Source: a virus. Taken from it: a stretch of DNA of 28,128 nt. The translations under genes and the position numbers were made by a program. Positions 15,549 through 22,630 of this stretch are shown here, in pieces; the first letter of the stretch is position 1, and every line of letters begins with the position of its first letter. The stretch covers positions 1-28,128 of the IMG/VR virus record IMGVR_UViG_3300006735_000170. One strand, 5' to 3'. The notes beneath the pieces are model-generated. The model did no database searches. It was not told the origin of the DNA and worked only from the letters and a program-made list of their open reading frames with translations.

Positions 15549-16035
15549 AAGTTATTGTTTGCACATAATTTATTTCTTCAGAATTATTTGTTATGTGGTA
15601 CGTATTAGTTGATGGAAACATAATAAACATATTGTTTAATAGTTCTATATCCCAACTTTGTCCTTTAACTCTATTATCATCGTAGTATATTTTAACCAAA
15701 CAATCTTGAAGATTCACACCATATAATAATACAAAATCACATGAATCATTTGGATTCATAAGATCAACCTCCAATAAAGGAGGAGTATTACTTTTTGCAT
15801 TATAAACATTACCCCAAGAACGTTTTTGTCTTAATTTAAGTTTATATTTTAGATACATGTTTTCTGCTATGTAATTATTTAATTTATCCCAGTTTTTTGA
15901 AAATTTATGTTTAGTGTTATTAATTGAACACTCTAAAATATTTGCTCTTAATTCATTACTATCTATCTCAAAATCTTTTGGCATTGATACTTCGCCATAA
16001 TATAATGCTTGTTCAGATAGTATTTTTTTATTCAT
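15535..16035 (-). CDS. Degenerate oxygenase-like protein, 166 aa
   Basis: The ATG at 16035 follows GGTGG at good spacing. The C-terminal half keeps the strand order of the neighbouring oxygenases: LLEVDLMNPNDSCDFVLLYG, then FIMFPSTNTYHITNN with H147 at the distal-ligand position. However, no H-x-D pair is visible where it is expected; only E89 and D91 sit there. No Arg follows H147. It may be a catalytically dead double-stranded beta-helix protein acting as partner or scaffold for the oxygenases, or a separate small structural protein. It is first in the cluster, after a 30-base gap holding a possible promoter. The function is not assigned; the fold call is an inference. Confidence 0.5.
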   Translation of the reverse strand: MNKKILSEQALYYGEVSMPKDFEIDSNELRANILECSINNTKHKFSKNWDKLNNYIAENMYLKYKLKLRQKRSWGNVYNAKSNTPPLLEVDLMNPNDSCDFVLLYGVNLQDCLVKIYYDDNRVKGQSWDIELLNNMFIMFPSTNTYHITNNSEEINYVQTITYESL

Positions 16036-16044
16036 GCCACCAAT

Positions 16045-16073
16045 ACTTTAATTTATGGTATCTATTTATGCAA
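16045..16073 (-). promoter_or_regulatory. Weak sigma-70-like promoter candidate before the oxygenase cluster
   Basis: On the minus strand, TTGCAT (16073-16068) and TAAAGT (16050-16045) are separated by 17 bases in one of the few non-coding gaps. The spacing is ideal, but the -10 box is a poor match, and AT-rich sequence gives such hits by chance. Confidence 0.2.
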
Positions 16074-16497
16074 GAAAATTAGTAAGATCCCAAGCTTGCG
16101 TACCCTCATTCCAAACATATATCCATGCGTGAGTTTCAGCACTATTTTGTGCAGATTGTTCCTCAGTCAAAGAAGGAGGATCACCAGCTGGTGATTTCCA
16201 TGTAGCTGATTCAATATGTTTTACCCAAGACGGATGTGGTTGTGGAGGCCAAAAAATTTGATTTACCTCGTCCCATGTAAAACCTATACCTGCAAAGTTT
16301 CCTCTAAAAGGAGTGCCTCCTAAACTGTGTTGATTAGCTTGTGTATTGTAAGACGTTTGAATCCACATATGTGCAGGCCAATTGCTATGTGTTTCTAAAT
16401 ATGCTTGTCCTGAAGCTTCATCTGTAATGTGTTCGTTATCAACTACATTTACTGTTAGTACTTCATTATTTTCATTTATTTTTGCAAAATGTGCCAT
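16066..16497 (-). CDS. Conserved marine-phage structural protein (MAHFAKI... family)
   Basis: The 143-residue protein begins MAHFAKINENNEVLTVNVVD and carries WIQTSYN, NFAGIGFTWDE, IFWPPQPHPSWV and a C-terminal WIYVWNEGTQAWDL. This set of tryptophan- and proline-rich motifs is characteristic of a family I recognise from cyanophages and pelagiphages, located beside tail fibre genes. Its fold appears beta-rich, with repeated W/Y-G motifs. The role is not established; a tail or fibre accessory protein is most likely. It starts after AGGT in a short spacer behind the glycine-rich gene and ends before the oxygenase cluster. Confidence 0.7.
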   Translation of the reverse strand: MAHFAKINENNEVLTVNVVDNEHITDEASGQAYLETHSNWPAHMWIQTSYNTQANQHSLGGTPFRGNFAGIGFTWDEVNQIFWPPQPHPSWVKHIESATWKSPAGDPPSLTEEQSAQNSAETHAWIYVWNEGTQAWDLTNFLA

Positions 16498-16505
16498 ATT
16501 TTTAC

Positions 16506-17453
16506 CTATTGAAATTTATATTTTATAACAACGATACCAGATCCTCCTGCTCCTCGTCCGCCTCCAAAATTATCTCCATTTCCTCCGTCGCCCGTGTTTG
16601 CTCCACCAATTGTACCTCCACTTTGACCTCTACCGCCAGCTCCATAAGTTCCTGAATTTGGAGCAGGGCCTATATTAGGATTTACATCTTTAGCATTTCC
16701 GCCAGCTCCTCCTGGGCCACTTGAACCTGCAGAATTTGTTCCGCCACCGCCTGATCCATTATTACCTGGGCCACCGCCATTACCAAAATTTGATGCTCCT
16801 GGGCTTGATTGTGAAGGTTGAGTTGCTGATGTATTACCAGGTCTCGCACCTCCTCCGCCTCCTCCGCATCCGCCAGATTCAGCTCCTGAAGAAGAAGGGC
16901 CTCCTCCGCCTCCGTGTCCACCGCCTAAACCTGTATAGCCTAGACCAGTTGAATTAGATCCTGGAGTTCCAGGTGTTGGGTCAGCATTCGGACCGTTTCC
17001 ACCGCCTCCGATTACAATCGGATAACTTCCTGGACTTGCTGAAACAGTATAGCCATCACTATCGAGAACCATGCCGCCTCCGCCGCCTCCTCCTCCGTAG
17101 AAAGAGCCGCCGCCTCCCGCTCCCGCTACAACGACAGCAGTTACAGAATCTGATCCTGCAGGATTACCAACACTACTCACAGTAAAAGTTCCATTACCTG
17201 TAAACACATGAATTTTATAATCTCCAGAAGTGGTCACTGTTCCGCCACTTGCAGAAATAAATGATGCAGCTGTTGCCGCTCTAAATTGACCAATCGCAAT
17301 TTGTCCAGAGGAAGGAATAGGGCCGTTTGGAGCTGGAGCTCCTGAAGGAACTAAAGGGCCTCCAGAATAATACTCTGATAATGCAATTGGATTTGACCCA
17401 CCAAATTCAGTTTGTATATCACTTAGACCAACGTTTGTACTAGGAACAGACAT
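16506..17453 (-). CDS. Glycine-rich tail-fibre tip / adhesin-like protein
   Basis: The 315-residue protein starts in a TAATG junction with the fibre gene, with AAGGAG in good position. Residues about 1-60 are a small module with SNPIALSEYY and repeated Pro/Ser. Residues 75-110 form strands (KIHVFTGNGTFTV, VTAVVVAGAGGGG). Residues about 108-305 are dominated by glycine runs split by short polar segments, closing with GIVVIKYKF. This resembles the glycine-rich distal adhesins of phage fibres, where glycine helices pack in layers and surface loops contact the receptor, as in T-even gp38. The gene is visibly more GC-rich than its surroundings because of Gly codons. A receptor-binding role is inferred. 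Confidence 0.7.
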   Translation of the reverse strand: MSVPSTNVGLSDIQTEFGGSNPIALSEYYSGGPLVPSGAPAPNGPIPSSGQIAIGQFRAATAASFISASGGTVTTSGDYKIHVFTGNGTFTVSSVGNPAGSDSVTAVVVAGAGGGGSFYGGGGGGGGMVLDSDGYTVSASPGSYPIVIGGGGNGPNADPTPGTPGSNSTGLGYTGLGGGHGGGGGPSSSGAESGGCGGGGGGARPGNTSATQPSQSSPGASNFGNGGGPGNNGSGGGGTNSAGSSGPGGAGGNAKDVNPNIGPAPNSGTYGAGGRGQSGGTIGGANTGDGGNGDNFGGGRGAGGSGIVVIKYKFQ

Positions 17454-18442
17454 TATTTTTTCTCCTTACTTAAATTTTCTATTTTATCATTTAGTGTTTT
17501 TACTGCTTCAATTAATAAACATGTTAGTCTATCATATTTTACAGCTTTCACACCATCAGACCTTTGAGCCACTGCCTCTGGTAAAACTTTTTCTACCTCT
17601 TGTGCAATAACTCCAACATCTTTTTTTCTAACAAAATAACCATCTTCACCGCCTCTTTTATCTATATAATCTTTTTTCCAATCAAACAGCACACCATTTA
17701 ATTTTTTTATAGATTCTAATGGTTCAGGAATATTAACAATATTTTCTTTGAGTGCAACATCTGAAGAAAAGAAAGCAGTCACATCATTAGTAGCTCTTAT
17801 TTCTCCCGTAGTACCTGAAGCAGCTGTTCCTACTCCAAAAGAATCAAACTGGACATCGTTAGATGTGCCTAAAGATAACGAAGTTCTTGCGGTTGCTCCT
17901 GACTCTGCAGTAAATGTAGAACCATTCCCAACAATAAAATTACCATCAGAAGTTGCTAATCCTGCAATTGCAGCAAGTCCAGCATCATATGCTTGAACAT
18001 CTGTACCAACCACTAAACCAGCAAGCTGATTTGTTATTTCTACAACATTTGTTCCGTCTGCATAAACAATTACAGCATTTTTTTCTGTAGCACTAAAAGT
18101 AAAACCAGTTCCACTTACTGTTTTGAATTGAACTGTATTTGCACCTGATGTTCCGTTTACTAAAGTATATACTTTTTCAATACCATTAGGAATCGTTACA
18201 ATTTGATCTCCTGTAATTGTTCCTATAAATTTTATTACTGCATTTCTAGCGTTTGATAATGCTCCATCACTCATCAATAAATTAGTTGTTTGAGCACCCC
18301 CAGCTATTGATACCTCTTGATATCCTGCAATTGCTTGTTGAACTAAATTTAAATTTGTGTTGGTTTTATCTCCCCAGGTTCCAGAGTTAGCCCCTGTAAC
18401 CATTAATTCTAGTTTTAAATCTGTTGAGTAACTTGATGTCAT
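17453..18442 (-). CDS. Second tail fibre with C-terminal Peptidase S74 chaperone domain
   Basis: The 329-residue protein opens MTSSYSTDLKLELMVTGANS and GTWGDKTNTNLNLVQQAI, an N-terminal module known from marine phage fibres. A repeat block with GATARTSLSLGTS leads to the C-terminal chaperone domain. SSDVALKENI has S227 and K232, the Ser-Lys pair five residues apart that self-cleaves the domain, and it is followed by NGVLFDW, DVGVIAQEVEKVLPE and KAVKYDR. The domain ends in a coiled coil. It should fold the fibre trimer and then be released. The domain is about two-thirds identical, by eye count, to that of the 716-residue fibre. A ribosome binding site AAGGAT precedes the ATG. Confidence 0.85.
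   Translation of the reverse strand: MTSSYSTDLKLELMVTGANSGTWGDKTNTNLNLVQQAIAGYQEVSIAGGAQTTNLLMSDGALSNARNAVIKFIGTITGDQIVTIPNGIEKVYTLVNGTSGANTVQFKTVSGTGFTFSATEKNAVIVYADGTNVVEITNQLAGLVVGTDVQAYDAGLAAIAGLATSDGNFIVGNGSTFTAESGATARTSLSLGTSNDVQFDSFGVGTAASGTTGEIRATNDVTAFFSSDVALKENIVNIPEPLESIKKLNGVLFDWKKDYIDKRGGEDGYFVRKKDVGVIAQEVEKVLPEAVAQRSDGVKAVKYDRLTCLLIEAVKTLNDKIENLSKEKK
17456..17767 (-). repeat. Copy of S74 chaperone-domain coding sequence (second copy 19317-19625)
   Basis: This stretch encodes the self-cleaving chaperone domain of the 329-residue fibre. It is a diverged duplicate of 19317-19625 at the end of the 716-residue fibre, collinear and similar at DNA and protein level, with the preceding segment (GEIRATND) also shared. 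Confidence 0.75.
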
Positions 18443-18461
18443 ATTTTATATTATATCCTTA

Positions 18462-19310
18462 CTATGCAGCTAAATCAACCTCCGTCCAAACATTAGAAAC
18501 ACCTGGATCTACTTCAGACCAACCTGAAACAATCACTTGTCCAATAGACATAGAAGCAGAAACTCCAGTAGTTTCAGCACTTGCATCATCTGTTAAAACT
18601 TCACCAACCGCAGTTGTTAATTGTGATCCTGTTACAGTGTATGTTGAATTATGATTGACACTTCCAACAGCAGTTGAAAGTTGAATACCTGATAATGAAA
18701 TATTTGCATCTCCAGTTATACTTTCATTTCCTATAGCAGACGTTAAAGAAATTCCTGTTACACTCACATCTGCATCTGCATCAGTGTCTTCATTACCTAA
18801 AGCAGACGTTAAAGAAATTCCTGTAACTGGAACATCTGCATTTGCTCGCGCAGTTTCATTTCCTATAGCAGACGCTAAAGAAATTCCTGTTACTGCAACT
18901 TCTATTAAAGAAAAAGCATTTACTGAACCAACATTAGAAGATAATGCTATTCCACTTACTACTTGAGTTGCATCACCTTCTGGTACTTCTTCTCCTACAG
19001 CAGACGCTAAAGAAATTCCTGAAACCGAAACATCAGCATTTGCAGATACTACAATATTTACAGGAGAAATTGTCGATAAACTTTCTGAAGCGAAAGGACT
19101 TTCTCCAAAAGCTGAGAGTGTATCAGTAAAAGCAAAACTATTTGTTATAGATAAAGGTATGCCAGTGACAACAGCGTCTACTCCTATTGTACCCGAAATA
19201 CCTACATTGTTAATTGCTGTTGAAGATGAAATTCCTGTAACATCTACAAAAATACTAGAAGACTCTTGCGAAAAGGCTGTTGTAGAAAATGGACTAGTAG
19301 CAAAAGCCAT
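18462..19310 (-). CDS. Beta-repeat fibre/tail protein with 22-residue repeats
   Basis: The 282-residue protein consists largely of V-T-G-I-S-L-T-S-A-x-G-N-E type units repeating every 22 residues, more degenerate at both ends. Alternating short hydrophobic strands with GN/GE turns suggest a stacked beta structure such as a beta-solenoid or a fibrous shaft. The N-terminus (MAFATSPFSTTAFSQ) is Ser/Thr-rich, and the C-terminus has two similar W-S-E-V-D segments (WSEVDPG, WTEVDLA). It lies between two chaperone-tipped fibre genes, only three bases after one of them; GGAG within the previous stop region is the ribosome binding site. I recall related repeats in marine phage fibre proteins. A shaft, spacer or decoration role is inferred. 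Confidence 0.65.
   Translation of the reverse strand: MAFATSPFSTTAFSQESSSIFVDVTGISSSTAINNVGISGTIGVDAVVTGIPLSITNSFAFTDTLSAFGESPFASESLSTISPVNIVVSANADVSVSGISLASAVGEEVPEGDATQVVSGIALSSNVGSVNAFSLIEVAVTGISLASAIGNETARANADVPVTGISLTSALGNEDTDADADVSVTGISLTSAIGNESITGDANISLSGIQLSTAVGSVNHNSTYTVTGSQLTTAVGEVLTDDASAETTGVSASMSIGQVIVSGWSEVDPGVSNVWTEVDLAA
18604..19025 (-). repeat. 66-bp in-frame tandem repeats
   Basis: A GCAGACGYTAAAGAAATTCC-like core (plus-strand reading) recurs at 18736, 18802, 18868 and 19000, with a weaker copy at 18670 and a diverged one near 18934. All are multiples of 66 bases apart. The repeat encodes 22 residues and stays in frame. Confidence 0.85.
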
Positions 19311-19313
19311 TGG

Positions 19314-21464
19314 TTAGGCTCCTGATTTTAGTTCTTCTATTTCTTTTTTAAGTTCTTTTACAGATTCAATTAATAAAGCAACAATTCTATCATACTTAAC
19401 AGCTTTTATACCGTTCTCTCTTGTTGCAACTACTTGCGGTAAAACTTTTTCTATTTCTTGTGCAATAACACCAACGTCATTTTTTCTAACGAAATATTTG
19501 TCTTCACCACCGTGTTCTTTAATATAATCATCAGTCCAATCAAAAGTTACACCATTTATTTGGCTAACTTTTTCTAAAGGGTTTTCAATATTTTTTATAT
19601 TTTCTTTAAGAGATTTATCAGAAGAATAAAAAGCAGTAATATCGTTAGTTGCTCTTATTTCACCACTTGTTCCAGACGCAGCAGTTGCTACTCCTAAAGA
19701 ATCTACTTGTTGATCATTAAATTCAACATCTGAAGAAGTGCCTAATCCTATCGAAGTTCTTGCAGTAGCACCAGTTTCTAAAACAAAATTAGAACCATCA
19801 CCAACAATAAAACCTCCGTTAGTTACAGCTAAACCTGCAACATCTTGGAGCTGTGCATCTAGCCTTGCATTAGCTAAAGTACCAGAACCAATATTACTTG
19901 CATTAGTTGTATCAGTTGTTGCAGAAGTGGCTAAACCTAAGTCTGATCTAACTTCAGATGCGCTTCTACCTTCTAAACCGTTTGCAGTAAAACGAGCAAA
20001 ATCATCGTCAGCAGCATCTGCATCGTCTATTTTTACTGCATTAGTGTTTGCTATTCCAAAAGTTAAAGAAGCTTGACCACCAATGTCTGAAAGAACTTCA
20101 GAAGCAGAACGTCCTTCAATCGCAGTACCAGCAACACGTAAAAAATCATCATCTGCTACACCTGTTGTAAATTTAGGAACATTTGTATTTGATATACCTG
20201 TATCTAATACAGCAGCTGTTCCTAATCCAAGTGATGTTCTAGCTGTTGCTCCATTTTCTGCTACAAAGTTAGATCCATCCCCAACAATAATATTTCCATC
20301 TGTCACGGCTAGACCTGCAACGTCTTGAAGTTGTTGATCTAATCTAGCATTTGCAACTGTCCCAGTAAGCTGACTTGCATCAATACTTTTATTAGTTAAT
20401 GTGTCCGTTGTTGCCTTACCAACTAACGTATCATCTGCTGCTGGAAGTGTAAGTGTAACATCACCTGTTGCAGCTGGGCCTTTTAAAGTTACAGAATTTG
20501 TACCATTGTCAGTATCCTCTTTGAATAATATTGATCCTGCACTAGAACTCGATCCTGTTAATACTGGTGCTGTTAAAGATTTATTTGTTAAAGTTTGTGT
20601 GCCTGTTAAAGTTGCAACTGTTGAATCAATTGCAATGTCATCTGCGTTAGCGGTAATCCCTGTTCCTCCAACAACGTTTAAGGTTACATCTCCTGATGTA
20701 CCGCCACCTGTCATACCTGCACCAGCTACAACTGAAGTAATGTCTCCTACTGGAACTGAAGCTACTTCTGCATCTACGTACGCTTTTATTGATTGTTGTG
20801 TTGCTAAGTGAGTAGCACTGTCAGATGCCATGTTATCTTCATCTTTAATTGAAGTTCCACTTATTGTGCTATTTAATACTGCACTTGTTAAAGTTTTGTT
20901 TGTTAAAGTTTGTGTTCCTATATCAGATACAAGAGTTGCAGCACTGTTTCCTATTGTGGTTCCACCAGGTAACGTTAAGGTATTTGTTGCAGCTACTGAG
21001 TGTGGTGCACCAATAAGTGTCTGTGCGTGAGCGTTACTAGACTCACAATAAAATTTAATTTGTGATACAGCACCGCCATCATTTTTAAGATCAATAAGAC
21101 CACCTTCAATAAATAAATCATGAGGTAAAGTTACATGATTACTTGCGTCTTCAATAACTGCTTTAGATGCAGGAAGAGTACAAAATACATTTTTTGTACC
21201 TGCAGAAAAATCAACCGCACTATCAGAATTAGAAGATGAGATAATAGTTGTTCTTGCTAGAGTGTCAGGTGATGCGTCAGTAACTGTTCCAAGTCCTACT
21301 TCGAATTCTCCATTTGAATTTACAATCGCGTAGTAAGTTGTGTTACTATTTCCAATTCCTGCAACAAAAGTTTCAAAACCAGATACAGCTCCAGCTAAAT
21401 TAAAGGTTCCTGTACCAGTCGTTGTTGAAGTTTCTTTTACTCTATCATTTACAACCAAAGCCAT
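19314..21464 (-). CDS. Main tail fibre with C-terminal Peptidase S74 chaperone domain
   Basis: The 716-residue protein starts after AAGGAG. Residues 1-105 form an N-terminal attachment module (VNDRVKETSTTTGTGTF through FSAGTKNVFCTLP) known from marine phage fibres. The middle holds repeated collar and shaft motifs: two TLTNK...L units, ATQQSIKAYVDAEV, two DDDF...EGRSASEV units, and two GATARTS...GLGT units in a duplicated block. The C-terminus has SSDKSLKENI with S615 and K620 as the autocleavage pair. It continues with NGVTFDW, DVGVIAQEIEKVLPQ, KAVKYDR and a coiled coil. The fibre should trimerise with help of this domain, which then cuts itself off. It begins the receptor-binding gene group. 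Confidence 0.85.
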   Translation of the reverse strand: MALVVNDRVKETSTTTGTGTFNLAGAVSGFETFVAGIGNSNTTYYAIVNSNGEFEVGLGTVTDASPDTLARTTIISSSNSDSAVDFSAGTKNVFCTLPASKAVIEDASNHVTLPHDLFIEGGLIDLKNDGGAVSQIKFYCESSNAHAQTLIGAPHSVAATNTLTLPGGTTIGNSAATLVSDIGTQTLTNKTLTSAVLNSTISGTSIKDEDNMASDSATHLATQQSIKAYVDAEVASVPVGDITSVVAGAGMTGGGTSGDVTLNVVGGTGITANADDIAIDSTVATLTGTQTLTNKSLTAPVLTGSSSSAGSILFKEDTDNGTNSVTLKGPAATGDVTLTLPAADDTLVGKATTDTLTNKSIDASQLTGTVANARLDQQLQDVAGLAVTDGNIIVGDGSNFVAENGATARTSLGLGTAAVLDTGISNTNVPKFTTGVADDDFLRVAGTAIEGRSASEVLSDIGGQASLTFGIANTNAVKIDDADAADDDFARFTANGLEGRSASEVRSDLGLATSATTDTTNASNIGSGTLANARLDAQLQDVAGLAVTNGGFIVGDGSNFVLETGATARTSIGLGTSSDVEFNDQQVDSLGVATAASGTSGEIRATNDITAFYSSDKSLKENIKNIENPLEKVSQINGVTFDWTDDYIKEHGGEDKYFVRKNDVGVIAQEIEKVLPQVVATRENGIKAVKYDRIVALLIESVKELKKEIEELKSGA
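19741..19885 (-). repeat. 145-bp direct repeat, copy A, in fibre gene
   Basis: This segment aligns without gaps to 20221-20365, exactly 480 bases (160 codons) away. It encodes a GDGSNFV...GATARTS...GLGT block next to an ARLD-QLQDVAGLAVT block. A shorter related copy lies in the second fibre gene near 17870-17985. Confidence 0.75.
20221..20365 (-). repeat. 145-bp direct repeat, copy B, in fibre gene
   Basis: Gap-free partner of 19741-19885, diverged by point changes, many in third codon positions. It marks an internal duplication of a fibre shaft module. Confidence 0.75.
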
Positions 21465-21483
21465 TTCAACTCCTTTTTAAATT

Positions 21484-21924
21484 TTACGATATTCTCAAAA
21501 TTGCAGCAGAAGTTGTGAACGCAGGGAATTGAATAGTGAAAGTTCCTGATGTTGCAGTTTTATCACCACCGAAATCCAACACACAAACTGCTGTGTTTGA
21601 GTTAGATGTATTATAAATCAAAGCTCCTCTTGCTGTTAAAGTTACTCCTGTAAATGATCTGTCAGCAAAATCTACGATTGCTACTCCTGAAGCAACTGAA
21701 GTGTTTTGAGATCCTTTTGCAAGTTTCCCTCCACCTGAAGTATACTGTCCAGAGGCACCAACTTGGTTATCAGTTGTAAACGAAGTTGTTGAAGCTCCTA
21801 AAGTTGCAGAGTTAGTGTAAAGTGCTAATTTAAATTGATCACCTGATGTTTGTGTAAAATCATGCTTTCCTTCCAACAGCTCTTTTTTAAATGAATTTGC
21901 TATTGCATTTGTTGTTATTGCCAT
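21484..21924 (-). CDS. Conserved structural protein, 146 aa, beta-rich
   Basis: The protein begins MAITTNAIANSFKKELLEGKH, with a short helix, and continues with FKLALYTNSATLGASTTSFT, strands separated by Gly/Ser turns, a GGGKLAKG loop, ARGALIYN and a C-terminal strand set around TFTIQFPAF. I recognise this family from marine podoviruses and cyanophages, located between the head-tail adaptors and the tail fibres, but know of no demonstrated function. Position and composition suggest a virion component, perhaps a tail or head-decoration protein. The ribosome binding site AAGGAG is well placed. Confidence 0.65.
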   Translation of the reverse strand: MAITTNAIANSFKKELLEGKHDFTQTSGDQFKLALYTNSATLGASTTSFTTDNQVGASGQYTSGGGKLAKGSQNTSVASGVAIVDFADRSFTGVTLTARGALIYNTSNSNTAVCVLDFGGDKTATSGTFTIQFPAFTTSAAILRIS

Positions 21925-21946
21925 TTTATGCTCCTTTTAATTTTAA

Positions 21947-22630
21947 TTAGGGATTTGGTGAATCTAATTGTATTCGAGTCACCCCATCACTATATTCATC
22001 TCTTCTTCTGTATCCTTTTTGTAAGATACTGAATGTTTTCAATTCTTCAGTATAACGGTTTTTATACAAGTTGTACATATCAGTGGGGCCTTTTAAAAAC
22101 CCAAAAGCCTCTGTCATTACACCATAGAATAATAAATTCTCAGCATATGTAGACAAATAAGTAGTTGTATTTGTAGAAGATAAATGCTGAGGAGTTTTTA
22201 CATAATTAATTTGAACAGTAAAAGCTGAGCTTGGAGCTGGAGCCACTACTATGTTCGTAGGATTTTCATCCCAATATGAATAATATTTAGGTACACCAGT
22301 AACTAAAGCACTGGTATCTGGTGAATATTCTGAAATAAATGACTGGTCTCTTTTTTCAAGAAAGACTCTTGGAGTCCCTGATTGTGTTGAATCAAAAACC
22401 TGTACTCCTCTTAGATAAAGCAGATCTCCTGGTAAAACTAAATATCTATTACTCGCTGTAAAAGCAGATGTAGAATATTTACGATCCACATCCATTCCAT
22501 CTACTGCTCTTGAAATAGTTAATTCTACATCATTGATAAAACCATCAACAATAGAATCTGTTAATACCGTAGAATCAACTTCAGTATAATCTCTTACTTT
22601 TGTTACTAATTCTGAAAAAGTTATTGCCAT
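21947..22630 (-). CDS. Head-tail adaptor (SU10 adaptor-like)
   Basis: I choose the ATG at 22630 in a TAATG junction over a start 15 codons upstream. The product, 227 residues, starts MAITFSELVTKVRDYTEVDS and continues with a helix (FINDVELTISRAVDG), a strand region with LVLPGDLLYLRGVQV, APSSAFTVQINYVKTP, and a helix YAENLLFYGVMTEAF. It closes with a helix carrying MYNLYKNRYTEELKTF. This helix, beta-sandwich, helix order is typical of adaptors that form a ring under the portal, as in SU10-type podoviruses and T7 gp11-like gatekeepers. It probably links the portal to the nozzle protein encoded further along. The LPxDLLxLxxV motif is a frequent family mark. Confidence 0.7.
   Translation of the reverse strand: MAITFSELVTKVRDYTEVDSTVLTDSIVDGFINDVELTISRAVDGMDVDRKYSTSAFTASNRYLVLPGDLLYLRGVQVFDSTQSGTPRVFLEKRDQSFISEYSPDTSALVTGVPKYYSYWDENPTNIVVAPAPSSAFTVQINYVKTPQHLSSTNTTTYLSTYAENLLFYGVMTEAFGFLKGPTDMYNLYKNRYTEELKTFSILQKGYRRRDEYSDGVTRIQLDSPNP

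Noticed and set aside
16045-16065. T-rich runs in short gaps considered as intrinsic terminators
   Set aside because: No GC-rich stem precedes any of them in the minus-strand direction; they reflect the AT-rich genome.
16682-16921. 79-codon alternative frame on the minus strand within the glycine-rich gene
   Set aside because: It is a frame-shifted reading of glycine codons (Glu/Ala/Leu-rich), without its own ribosome binding site.
18604-19025. Regular repeats considered as a CRISPR array
   Set aside because: The units are coding, in frame, adjacent and without unique spacers of constant length.
20401-20811. 136-codon plus-strand open frame and neighbouring plus-strand frames at 19738-20328 and 20830-21030
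   Set aside because: They lie antisense to the well-supported fibre gene and translate to Val/Pro/Ser/Ala-rich strings set by its repeats, with no start signal or family resemblance.
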